Assembly (NCBI RefSeq): GCF_027587375.1
Contig: NZ_JAMXIC010000003.1
Location: 259,686-323,685 of the forward strand
Direction of reading: 5' to 3'
DNA: 64,000 bases
Origin: Arthrobacter sp. B2a2-09
GTDB lineage: Bacteria > Actinomycetota > Actinomycetes > Actinomycetales > Micrococcaceae
In this document: one piece after another, positions 36,055 to 43,828 of the stretch
Position numbering within the stretch: position 1 is the stretch's first letter
Layout: every line of letters starts with the position of its first letter
Notes under the pieces: generated by a model
Told to the model about the DNA's origin: nothing
Databases searched by the model: none
Seen by the model: only the letters and a program-made list of their open reading frames with translations
Position numbers and translations under genes: made by a program

Positions 36055-36827
36055 GAAGCCTCCACCAATGCGTAGACACGGCTCGGGCTGCCGGTTCCGC
36101 CGACGATCGGCAACGGCGCAACCACCAGAGTCGCGCCTACTACCGGGAGACGGTCAAGCTGCCGGAGCGATGTCAGCCCGTATTTGTCCGCCCCGAGCAG
36201 GAAGGAATGGACCGGGAACATGGGGTCCATATTTGCGGCCTGGCCGGCGTCGATGCCAACGGTTTCAACCCCGAACCCGCTGATTCTGTCGTTTCCGGCA
36301 ATCCACTTGGCGCCTGCAACAGAGACGCCGGGAGTATGCGGACCACTTTCGTCAGCATTGACGAAGTCCGCCGCAATTCCTCCGCGCGCGGACCAGCCGG
36401 TCCGGAAGATCACCCAGCAGTTCTCGGGCAATTGCCCGTTTTCTTCTTGCCACTGTTCGAAGTGCTCCGGTTCGAGCAGGAAATCAGGGTCTTGCGCCGC
36501 CTCGGCGCTCTTGTCTATGACGACGGCGGGGCCCACCAGGCGCCGGGGCTCGATCCGGTCCACCGACTTTCCTTCGCGGCCCGTAATCCAGTGGATGGGT
36601 GCATCCAGGTGGGTGCCGGCGTGCTCGCCTACGGTGACGTCGTTCCACGCCCAGGCGGGTCCGGCGTCGTCGAAATTGCTGACCGGCAAGAGTGTAAGAC
36701 CTACCGTGTTGGCGAGCGGCTGCGGCAGGCTAAGTACCGGGGTGTCACCGCTGAGCGGCGTCGTAAGGTCGATGACTTCGATGGAGCCATCGGACAGGGC
36801 TGCCGTGAGCCCGCTGAGGACAGACAT
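36051..36827 (-). CDS. cyclase-family metal hydrolase (isatin hydrolase/kynurenine formamidase-like)
   Basis: 258 aa of the putative cyclase family. The metal motif H-x-GTH-x-DAP-x-H is complete in GEHAGTHLDAPIHW. IEVIDLTTPLSGDTPVL is the usual N-terminal strand and CWVIFRTGWSARGG the core. Family members hydrolyse cyclic or aryl amides: isatin to isatinate, N-formylkynurenine to kynurenine. ATG 36827 with AGGAGAACA upstream is the start. Its 4-bp overlap with the ThDP enzyme suggests consecutive reactions. Confidence 0.85.
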   Translation of the reverse strand: MSVLSGLTAALSDGSIEVIDLTTPLSGDTPVLSLPQPLANTVGLTLLPVSNFDDAGPAWAWNDVTVGEHAGTHLDAPIHWITGREGKSVDRIEPRRLVGPAVVIDKSAEAAQDPDFLLEPEHFEQWQEENGQLPENCWVIFRTGWSARGGIAADFVNADESGPHTPGVSVAGAKWIAGNDRISGFGVETVGIDAGQAANMDPMFPVHSFLLGADKYGLTSLRQLDRLPVVGATLVVAPLPIVGGTGSPSRVYALVEAS

Positions 36828-36847
36828 TTGTTCTCCTATGGGTTTGA

Positions 36848-38425
36848 TTACTTGTTCAGCCTTTGGGCTACGAGGTGTCCCGAGCCGCCGGAAAGCCCCG
36901 GACCGGGGTGGGTGGAAGCTCCTATGTGCCATAGCCCCTTGATTGGGCTCCTGTGTCCCGCCGCCTCCGGGAAGGGACGCCACAGCAGATTCTGGAACAG
37001 CTCCGCAGATCCCCCATAGGGGTCCCCTTTGACGGCGTTGGGGTTCTCGGAGGCCAGATCAGTTGGTGCCAGGATGTCCCATGCCAGGACAGAGTCCCGC
37101 GTTCCAGGCGCGAACTGTTCAAGCCTGGACAGGACCCGTTCCATGTACTGTTCCTTCAGCTCTGCGGACCAACCGTCGTCCACGCAAAGCACCCCTGCCG
37201 CATCCCCGGTTGGCGCGAAGGGCACTTCTTGCAGCTGTAACCAGAGCGTCGCCTTGCCATGGGGAGCCCGCGACGGGTCAAGCACGCACTGCTGGCCAAC
37301 CACTACAGTTGGCTCCGCCGGCAGCAACCCTGCCTCGGCCTGGGCGCACGCTATGCCTGTACTGTCGGAGCCGTTGCTCACGTGCACGAGGGGCACCACG
37401 TTCAGCCTGGCGTCCAGCCATTGCACGGGCTTGTCCAGGGCGAGGTGGATCTGCATCGCGCCACGACCGTTCTGGTACCGCGCGGCAGCTTTGGCTGTGC
37501 TATCCGGTGTTTGGCTCAGTAGTCGGGAGTACAGGGCTTGCGGAGAGACGTTGGCAAGGACCGTGCTCGTCTCGATGGGGCCGTTGGAAGTCTTCAGGCC
37601 CACAACCTTGCCGGCTTCCACGAGGACTTCGTCCACATCTGTCTCCAACAGAATCCGTACGCCTTTTTCACGCAGCAGGGACTCAAAGGCGGCAACAAAG
37701 TTCGAGGCACCCCCCTTGACCACGGGAAGGCCGTGACCGTGCATGCTCATGGCCATAACAGGCAACATGACGCCGCCGGTTGCCTGGTCCGGGCCAAGGC
37801 CGGCATGGAGCAGCCAGGGGGACCAGAGCTGGTCCGCCTCCCACCCATCAAACCGGCTCCTGAGGTAGTTGCGACCGCTCATCACGGAGTCCCGGACGAA
37901 AGCTTCGGTGCCCTTGAACCGCTCTCTCTTCAAGGCGCCGAAGGCGATTTTCAGGACCTGCTTGAAGGATCGAAGTTCAGCGCCGAACGCACCGAAAACG
38001 GTGCCGGCATTACGGCCGAGGTCTTCCAACATCGTGAGGTAAGCGCCCTCATCCTCCGGGGTATGGAGGCCCGCCGCAGTGACACTCGGGTCACGGTGGG
38101 CGATGACAACCCGCTGCGCGCCGGTCCGGGGGTCGGCAGCCACGCTGGCTGTTACGGCGTCGTCGGTGTTGCAGTATTCCAGCCCCCTGGCGTGCAGTTC
38201 CTGGCCCAAGGACTGATAGGCGGCTCCCGAGACGAACAAGGGATGCCAAGAGGAGAAGGTGTCGTGGACAAAACCTGGCAGTGTCCGCTCCGAAGAGTGG
38301 ATGAAGCCGCCCAGCCTGTCCTGCCGTTCGATCAGGCACACCTGCTTCCCCGCAAGCGCGAGCTCCGCTGCCGCCACCAGGGAATTGATCCCTGAACCGA
38401 TGATCGCTATTTCGCTGGAGGTCAT
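36848..38425 (-). CDS. CrtI/phytoene-desaturase-like FAD oxidoreductase
   Basis: 525 aa. The dinucleotide-binding start is IAIIGSGINSLVAAAELALAGKQVCLIERQDRLGG and the C-terminal FAD segment GLWHIGASTHPGPGLSGGSGHLVAQRL is typical of the NAD(P)/FAD amine-oxidase/CrtI group. Carotenoid genes are absent here, so a carotenoid role is unlikely. It is 15 bp downstream of StyA2B and 20 bp upstream of the cyclase. It might dehydrogenate a hydroxyindoline or dioxindole intermediate; that is a guess. Confidence 0.8.
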   Translation of the reverse strand: MTSSEIAIIGSGINSLVAAAELALAGKQVCLIERQDRLGGFIHSSERTLPGFVHDTFSSWHPLFVSGAAYQSLGQELHARGLEYCNTDDAVTASVAADPRTGAQRVVIAHRDPSVTAAGLHTPEDEGAYLTMLEDLGRNAGTVFGAFGAELRSFKQVLKIAFGALKRERFKGTEAFVRDSVMSGRNYLRSRFDGWEADQLWSPWLLHAGLGPDQATGGVMLPVMAMSMHGHGLPVVKGGASNFVAAFESLLREKGVRILLETDVDEVLVEAGKVVGLKTSNGPIETSTVLANVSPQALYSRLLSQTPDSTAKAAARYQNGRGAMQIHLALDKPVQWLDARLNVVPLVHVSNGSDSTGIACAQAEAGLLPAEPTVVVGQQCVLDPSRAPHGKATLWLQLQEVPFAPTGDAAGVLCVDDGWSAELKEQYMERVLSRLEQFAPGTRDSVLAWDILAPTDLASENPNAVKGDPYGGSAELFQNLLWRPFPEAAGHRSPIKGLWHIGASTHPGPGLSGGSGHLVAQRLNK

Positions 38426-38440
38426 GCCGTGCCTCTCCTC

Positions 38441-40225
38441 TCAGAAGTCCGGATGGCTGGCGGTTGCGTGGTACTTCCCGCCATGGAAGACCAAGGGCGC
38501 CCCGCCCGGGTTTTCGTATTTCTCCACCTCACCCACGTAGATCACATGGTCGCCGGCGTCGTGCCGGGATACGGTCCTGCACTGGAACGTGGCCACCGCC
38601 CCATTCAGCAAGGGAACTCCTGCAATTCCTTCCGATGTCTCGGCTCCCTCGAATTTGTCGATCGAGGGAGTGGCGAATTGCCGGGACAGCACGTGCTGGT
38701 CGCTCGCAAGAATGTTGATCGCGAAATGCGTGGATTCCTCAAAGTCGGTGAGGCTTGGAGCCCGCTTGCTGGGGCACCACAGCACCAGAGGGGGTTCCAT
38801 CGAGACGGAGGTGAAGGAGTTGGCGGTCATGCCCACCTTTCGTCCGTCAGCCGCAAGGGTGGTGACCACCGTGACGCCGGTGGCAAACTGTCCAAGCGCG
38901 CCCCTGAAGTCCCTGAGGTCAAAGGCGGCGGAATCTTCCGATTTCCGGGCCTCCACGAAGTCCGCCGCTGCCGCGGGGTCGAACCACCATGGATAGAAGG
39001 TTCGGGGATCATCAAATCCGGCCGCGATGCTTGAAGCCAAGGCAGGATGCGCCGAGGCATCGCCAAATGCCGCCCTCTGGTGTTCCCTGCGTGGCTTGAG
39101 CATGTCATTCGTCCAGGTGACCGCCCATTGTCCCCAGCCACGCCAGAATTCGTCGAAGGTTCGTTCCATCCATTTCCGGTCGAAGGGCTCCTGCCCCCTG
39201 CGAATAATGGATTCCAGGTAGTATCGGGAAGCCAAAGTGGCGTTGTTTGAGCCCTGTCCCGTGAGTGGGTCGTTGAGCAGCACCGCATCTCCGAGGCCGA
39301 ACACCAGTCCCCCGCTGCCCAAGTCTCCCACTGCCGAACGCACCGTCGGGGTGATGCGTCCCAAGAGAGTCGCACCTTCGTCCGTAAGGACTGCATCCGC
39401 GAAGTTCTTCGCTTCGTGCGGGAAGTGTTCCTCCAGGATTTCCAGCGAACGCTGCAGTTGCTCCTCTGGGGTGTGAACGTCTGTCCAGCGGTCCATGGGA
39501 CCGCCCACCACGCCTTCGAAGACCATCATTTGGCAGGGGCCGGAGACGGTCAGCCCGGGAAAGGTGAAGAATTCACCGACGCCGGGGACCATGGACATGC
39601 GGATGCTGTCACCACGCTGCCCGGGCAGCTCTTCGGCGCCGGGCTCTTCTTCTGCCGCAGGCTGCTCCCCACCCGGGTTGCCGACTGTGACGTAGTTGAG
39701 TGCGAGGACCCGCTGCGGACGATCGAAGGGCGACTTGGCCTTGTCCTTTGGAAAAATCTGGCCGATCTCGCCCTTTCCGGTGCTGACGATGACCAGATCG
39801 TAGTCGCGTGCGAGTTCCTCGAGCATGCGCGGCGTGACTTTCTCGATTCGAAAGTCCCCGCCGGCGGCTACGAACGCCTCGATCCAGGCGGCACTCTTGA
39901 TCCGCTGGTCGATCGAGCGTGCCGGCGCATCCAGGGGGGCCTCCCAGTCAATCGGATCCGTGGAGCCCTTGTCATCGACCCGCAGGCGTATGGCATTGAT
40001 CGCAGGCACCGCCCCGCTGTCGTAGAGGCCGCTTAGCGCCGGGCCTAGCTGGGCCTCCGCGGCGAGGGCGGTGGCAAACATGCACTGACTGGACATAACT
40101 TTGCCCGTCCGGATTTGGGTGGCTGAGCGATCCGAGAAGAGCGTAATCGCGTACCCCTCCCGTTGCAGGCCCAAGGCCAACTGGGCGCCGGATTCACCGG
40201 CACCGATAATTGCAATCTTTCGCAT
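38441..40225 (-). CDS. styA2B: StyA2B: flavin monooxygenase fused to flavin reductase
   Basis: 594 aa. Residues 1-430 form an FAD-dependent styrene/indole monooxygenase of group E (GAGESGAQLALGLQREGY; SIDQRIK; GDAVLLNDPLTGQGSNNA). Residues 436-594 form a StyB-like flavin reductase (DFRGALGQFATGVTVVTT; MTANSFTSVSMEPPLVLW). Such fusions supply their own reduced FAD and epoxidise indole or styrene. An acidic Pro/Glu insertion (residues 183-206) is absent from the StyA1 neighbour. It works with the separate StyA1 encoded immediately upstream in the operon. Confidence 0.9.
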   Translation of the reverse strand: MRKIAIIGAGESGAQLALGLQREGYAITLFSDRSATQIRTGKVMSSQCMFATALAAEAQLGPALSGLYDSGAVPAINAIRLRVDDKGSTDPIDWEAPLDAPARSIDQRIKSAAWIEAFVAAGGDFRIEKVTPRMLEELARDYDLVIVSTGKGEIGQIFPKDKAKSPFDRPQRVLALNYVTVGNPGGEQPAAEEEPGAEELPGQRGDSIRMSMVPGVGEFFTFPGLTVSGPCQMMVFEGVVGGPMDRWTDVHTPEEQLQRSLEILEEHFPHEAKNFADAVLTDEGATLLGRITPTVRSAVGDLGSGGLVFGLGDAVLLNDPLTGQGSNNATLASRYYLESIIRRGQEPFDRKWMERTFDEFWRGWGQWAVTWTNDMLKPRREHQRAAFGDASAHPALASSIAAGFDDPRTFYPWWFDPAAAADFVEARKSEDSAAFDLRDFRGALGQFATGVTVVTTLAADGRKVGMTANSFTSVSMEPPLVLWCPSKRAPSLTDFEESTHFAINILASDQHVLSRQFATPSIDKFEGAETSEGIAGVPLLNGAVATFQCRTVSRHDAGDHVIYVGEVEKYENPGGAPLVFHGGKYHATASHPDF

Positions 40226-40274
40226 TTCCAGGCTTCCTTCAAACGACGTGGTTCAGTAAATTGCCAGGGGGCGG

Positions 40275-41516
40275 CTAGGAGACTCTGGCGGCGTCGACGC
40301 TTGCCAAGTAGGCGGCGGCCTTATCGGGGGACATGAACCACTCCTGGAAGTCCGGCGGATTGTTGAATCCGTTCACGAACCGGTTGGCGATTTCCGTTGA
40401 CTGGTTCGCTGCGCCAAGAAGCTCCAGAACATGCGGCGGGGGTGGCGCCAGGAGGGCATTTGTCCATTGGGCTACGTGCTTCGCGTAATTCCAGTAGCTT
40501 TCGAAGGTGGCCTGCATAAAGGCAGCGTCGAAGCCGCTGTCGCCGTGTTCCTTGATGCTCTTCAGGTAGGAAGCTGCGCACTTGCTGGCGTTGTTGGATC
40601 CCTGGCCGGTAATTGGATCGTTGAGGACCACGACATCTGCCAAGCCCAGCACCTGCCTGCCGCTAGGCAGCGTGGCGATGGGGTGGCGGACCGTCGGCGG
40701 GAACCGTCCCTGCAGGAAACCGTTCGAATCAGTGAGTTCGACGCCGGAGGCACGGTCTGCTTCCCATGGGAGGAAGGTTTTGAGGATGTTCTTGGAGGTT
40801 TCCAAGTGTTCCTCGGGCGTGAGGCCTTTCCAGCAGTCCATCGGGCCACCGGGAATGCCTTCGAAGACCATGATTTCGCAAGGTCCGGTGGTTGTCAGCG
40901 CGGGGAAGGCAAAGTATTCGCCGACGCCGGGAATGAGGTTGAAGGATACGGCAGAATATTCCTCCCGGGGCTTCATGCCGTTCACGTACGTCAAGGCAAG
41001 TGCTCTCTGGGGTGCGTCATAGGTGCTTCGCTGGTCGTCGCGCGTGAAGAGTTGCGCAATTTCGCCCTTGCCCGCAGCGACAATGACGAGATCAGATTCC
41101 TGGGCGTACCGTTCGAGATCCTCGACTCCTGCGTCCTCAAATAGGAGGTCTCCCCCGCGCTGAACAAAGGCTTCCATGAATCGAGGGAATTTCACTCGCT
41201 GGTCAATCGACTTGGCGGGGTTGTCCAGCCGGGAGGCCCAGTTGATTGCCTTTTCTCCCGGCGTTTCAGGATGAGGGACGGTGAAAGAGATCCCGTCGAC
41301 AGTGGGGGCGTCCGGCCAGAAATCCAGTGCGAGGCTTCGTTCGTGTTCCAGGGCATCGTGGAAAATGCACTGGCTGGAGGAGACCTTGCCCTCTCGGATT
41401 TCCTCGGGAGTTCGGTTGGAAACCATGGTTACTGCCAACCCGGCGTCCAGCAATCCGATTCCCAGCTGCAGCCCTGACTGCCCTGCTCCAACAATGGTGA
41501 TGTGGCGTTGTGTCAT
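40275..41516 (-). CDS. styA1: StyA1: styrene/indole monooxygenase oxygenase component
   Basis: 413 aa, single-domain group E flavin monooxygenase: HITIVGAGQSGLQLGIGLLDAGL FAD-binding start, SIDQRVKFPRFMEAF, LVIVAAGKGEIAQLF, and the C-terminal FAD motif GLADVVVLNDPITGQGSNNA. It has no reductase domain, so it depends on reduced FAD from StyA2B. ATG 41516 has AAAGGGGC in front and lies 18 bp after the stop of a 28-codon small ORF. Indole to indole 2,3-epoxide is the expected reaction in actinobacterial StyA1/StyA2B pairs. Confidence 0.9.
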   Translation of the reverse strand: MTQRHITIVGAGQSGLQLGIGLLDAGLAVTMVSNRTPEEIREGKVSSSQCIFHDALEHERSLALDFWPDAPTVDGISFTVPHPETPGEKAINWASRLDNPAKSIDQRVKFPRFMEAFVQRGGDLLFEDAGVEDLERYAQESDLVIVAAGKGEIAQLFTRDDQRSTYDAPQRALALTYVNGMKPREEYSAVSFNLIPGVGEYFAFPALTTTGPCEIMVFEGIPGGPMDCWKGLTPEEHLETSKNILKTFLPWEADRASGVELTDSNGFLQGRFPPTVRHPIATLPSGRQVLGLADVVVLNDPITGQGSNNASKCAASYLKSIKEHGDSGFDAAFMQATFESYWNYAKHVAQWTNALLAPPPPHVLELLGAANQSTEIANRFVNGFNNPPDFQEWFMSPDKAAAYLASVDAARVS

Positions 41517-41534
41517 GTTGTTGCCCCTTTGTGC

Positions 41535-41621
41535 TTAGATTTTCTCGGCATGCCTGGATGACTTGGGTCCGGTCGCCGGCCAGCCCTGGCGCGGTTCGTG
41601 AACAATCTTGACGTTCTTCAC
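41535..41621 (-). CDS. 28-aa small protein, copy 1 (between SDR and StyA1)
   Basis: GTG start at 41621, TAA stop at 41537-41535. It starts MKNVKIVHEPR, continues with QGWPATGP and ends HAEKI. The ribosome site GAGAGGTGAG overlaps the SDR stop codon, leaving 6 nt between the SDR TGA and this GTG; StyA1 starts 18 nt after it, so it fits the operon without gaps. A second ORF of exactly the same length with the same first residues and ribosome site lies at 42478-42564. Function unknown. Confidence 0.7.
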   Translation of the reverse strand: MKNVKIVHEPRQGWPATGPKSSRHAEKI

Positions 41622-41627
41622 TTGTAC

Positions 41628-42422
41628 TCACCTCTCTTGAGCTGCGAGCAGGGGTATGGTTTCCTCGGCGCGTTCCGGGCCCAGAGCGGAATACCCGCCG
41701 TCGACCGCCCAGTCAGCACCGGTGACGAAACTTGCCCGATCGCTCGCGAGGAAGGCGACAACGTCTCCGATCTCCTCGGGCCGGCCAACCCGCTTCAGAA
41801 CATGGAACGGGGCGGCAACAGAATCTGTCTTGCCGATGTTTCCGTTGCTGAGGGTATCCATGATGTTGCTCCAGACCCACCCCGGACTCACCGAGTTGAC
41901 CCGGATACCGTCCTCCGCGAAATCAACCGCCATGCTCCTGGTCAACTGAACAAGGGCCGCCTTGCTGGCGGGATAGAGCCACCTCCCCGTCTGGGCAATG
42001 GAACTGGAGATGGAAGTGAAGTTAACGATGGCTCCGCGCCGGGAGGCCTTCAGGTGGGGACGCGCGGCCCTGGCAGCCATCACCGCACTGACCAGGTTGA
42101 CGTTAAGCGCCTCAAGCCAGTCGCTCCGGCCGGATGCTGCACCGTCGTCGTTGTAGGTGCAGGCAAGGTTGACGAGGATGTCGATGCTGCCATGCAGCTT
42201 GACGGTTTCGTCCATGAGACGGGACAGCGCCCCATCATCGGTGATGTCGGTCTGCGAAAAGTGGATGCCGCGGCCCAGGGCATCAAGCTGGGCGCCTCCT
42301 GCGGCATCAATATCGGCGACGACGACGGCGGCGCCCGCGTCGCGTAGGGCCGTAACAACGCCTTGGCCGATCTTTGTCACGCCTCCGGTAACGATCGCGG
42401 TCCTGCCTGAGAGTCCGGACAT
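41628..42422 (-). CDS. SDR dehydrogenase, possible indole-2,3-dihydrodiol dehydrogenase
   Basis: 264-aa classical SDR: TGGVTKIG (around 12-19), NLACTYNDDG replacing the usual NNAG (around 86), catalytic Tyr-x3-Lys in RWLYPASKAALVQL (around 160), VDGGYSALGPE near the end. It diverges from the NNAG norm. In the iif-type indole cluster of Acinetobacter (as I recall it), an SDR oxidises the dihydrodiol formed by the StyA-type oxygenase; this gene's position fits. ATG 42422 with AAAGG seven bases upstream is preferred over ATG 42437. Confidence 0.83.
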   Translation of the reverse strand: MSGLSGRTAIVTGGVTKIGQGVVTALRDAGAAVVVADIDAAGGAQLDALGRGIHFSQTDITDDGALSRLMDETVKLHGSIDILVNLACTYNDDGAASGRSDWLEALNVNLVSAVMAARAARPHLKASRRGAIVNFTSISSSIAQTGRWLYPASKAALVQLTRSMAVDFAEDGIRVNSVSPGWVWSNIMDTLSNGNIGKTDSVAAPFHVLKRVGRPEEIGDVVAFLASDRASFVTGADWAVDGGYSALGPERAEETIPLLAAQER

Positions 42423-42477
42423 AGCCAAACCTTTCATCGGTAATCAGTGGATGGTGATTGCTTGGGTCGGACGGTCG

Positions 42478-42564
42478 CTACTTCGCGGAGGGCCTCGGGA
42501 TTGGCCGGGGGTGAGTCCGTTCCCACTCCACGCGCCGCTCATGCACGAGCTTGACGTTCTTCAC
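42478..42564 (-). CDS. 28-aa small protein, copy 2 (first ORF of the operon)
   Basis: GTG start at 42564, TAG stop at 42480-42478, same 87-nt length as copy 1. It starts MKNVKLVHERR and ends PIPRPSAK; nine of the first eleven residues equal copy 1 and one more is Ile/Leu, while the tails differ. GAGGTGAGCGGAA precedes the GTG, nearly the same leader as copy 1. It is the first ORF of the putative indole operon, about 55 bp before the SDR. It could be a leader peptide or small structural protein. Confidence 0.7.
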   Translation of the reverse strand: MKNVKLVHERRVEWERTHPRPIPRPSAK

Positions 42565-42603
42565 TTCCGCTCACCTCACTAGGGTGGATTCGTTGTTGCT
42601 TTT

Positions 42604-42621
42604 GTATGACGTACGTCATAC
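42604..42621. promoter_or_regulatory. 18-bp perfect palindrome in the AraC/operon intergenic region
   Basis: GTATGACGTACGTCATAC is perfectly self-complementary. It lies 40 bp upstream of small ORF 2 and about 100 bp upstream of the AraC-family gene. AraC proteins usually bind direct repeats, so either this regulator binds symmetrically or a second regulator acts here. Confidence 0.75.
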
Positions 42622-42718
42622 TTGTCCTAGAAATGACTCTATTCACACCCTGAAAACCGGTATATCCACTTGGCGCAGGGCCCATCCAAAAAGCGAAACC
42701 CTGGGAAGTCAGGTGCCA

Positions 42719-43702
42719 ATGGTCAGGATTCTTCCGCGCGACGTCTTGAGGGGCCTCCCCACGGTCGCCACGACCGACGTCGATGACGCCCACCAAAAGA
42801 TAGCCGAGCTGTTCTGCGGCCATGACCTCGTTCCTCGCACGCGTGGAACATCCGTGGACATGAAACTGCGCTCCCTGCACCGAGGCGACGTCGGAATCGA
42901 GTACTTGGACTACGGGGCCGACGTCCGGATCGACCCCCAAGGATTGGAAAGCTTCCATCTGATCCAGATTCCACTGGCTGGGCACGCCCGCATGGACGTC
43001 GGCTCAAGCACCGTGGATTCCAGCCCGAGGGTTGCGACCGTTCCGCCCGTCGATCGCCCCTTTTCAATGGCATGGGATCAAGGAACCCCGCATTTGATCG
43101 TCTACGTGCGCCGCCTGGCGCTCGCTACCGTAGCCGAACAGGTCTATGGCGAGGCCGCTGCGAAAGCAATGGACCTGGGCTATTCGATGAACCTCGCCAC
43201 GGCTGCTGGGCGAGCCTTCCTAAGATCCGTCGTCGAACTCCACGATGACATGATCAGCGAGACCCCAGGCGCCGCTCCGGTTTTTGTCCAAAAGCTTCTG
43301 GTGGACACCATGCTGTCCCGGCTGCTCTTGGCAATGGACGACGCGCCAGCGGAAGGCGGGGACCGCAACCCGGACGCTGAAAGCCGGTTGATTCAGCGAT
43401 TCAGGGAACTCCTGGAACATCACGCATCAGAGGACCTCGCCGTCCCTGACATAGCGGAAAACCTTGGGGTTTCAGTCCGAACCCTTCAACTCGCCCTACG
43501 CTCCGAGACCGGGGCAACACCGACGGAGCTGCTGCGAAGGGTCCGTCTGGACCGCGCCCGCGAAATGCTTCTCGAGTCGGAGCCGGGCCAGCAAACCATC
43601 ATTTCAATAGCCGAGCGCTGCGGATTCTCACACCAGGGACGCTTCTCAGCCTTGTACCTGGACACATTCGGGGAACTGCCCTCGGAAAGTCTGCGGCGGT
43701 AA
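42719..43702 (+). CDS. AraC-family transcriptional regulator
   Basis: 327 aa with an AraC-binding-like (AraC_binding_2/ToxT-like) N-terminal domain and two helix-turn-helices at the C terminus (DLAVPDIAENLGVSVRTLQLALRSETGATPTELLRRVRLDRAREML; IISIAERCGFSHQGRFSALYLDTFGELPSE). ATG 42719 follows GGGAAGTC. It diverges from the StyA1/StyA2B operon and likely activates it in response to the aromatic substrate, as AraC-type regulators do in other indole or styrene oxygenase clusters. Confidence 0.9.
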   Translation: MVRILPRDVLRGLPTVATTDVDDAHQKIAELFCGHDLVPRTRGTSVDMKLRSLHRGDVGIEYLDYGADVRIDPQGLESFHLIQIPLAGHARMDVGSSTVDSSPRVATVPPVDRPFSMAWDQGTPHLIVYVRRLALATVAEQVYGEAAAKAMDLGYSMNLATAAGRAFLRSVVELHDDMISETPGAAPVFVQKLLVDTMLSRLLLAMDDAPAEGGDRNPDAESRLIQRFRELLEHHASEDLAVPDIAENLGVSVRTLQLALRSETGATPTELLRRVRLDRAREMLLESEPGQQTIISIAERCGFSHQGRFSALYLDTFGELPSESLRR

Positions 43703-43739
43703 CCCCAGGGGCGCGGGTCGTTGTGCATCTTAAAGGTCC

Positions 43740-43777
43740 CAGGCGCAGAAGGCCGGGCTTCCGGACTTCTGCGCCTG
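43740..43777. terminator. bidirectional terminator hairpin
   Basis: CAGGCGCAGAAG (43740-43751) pairs perfectly with CTTCTGCGCCTG (43766-43777). CCGG/CCGG continues the stem around a GCTT loop. It lies between the convergent AraC (+) and oxidoreductase (-) genes and can serve both. Confidence 0.85.
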
Positions 43778-43828
43778 ATCATTTGCGAGGAGGCTGACCA
43801 CACGAGCGACGCCGTGTGCGACCTGCGC

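Noticed and set aside
36848..38425. carotenoid desaturase assignment for the CrtI-like gene
   Set aside because: No other carotenoid genes are near, and the operon context is aromatic degradation; only the family-level call is kept.
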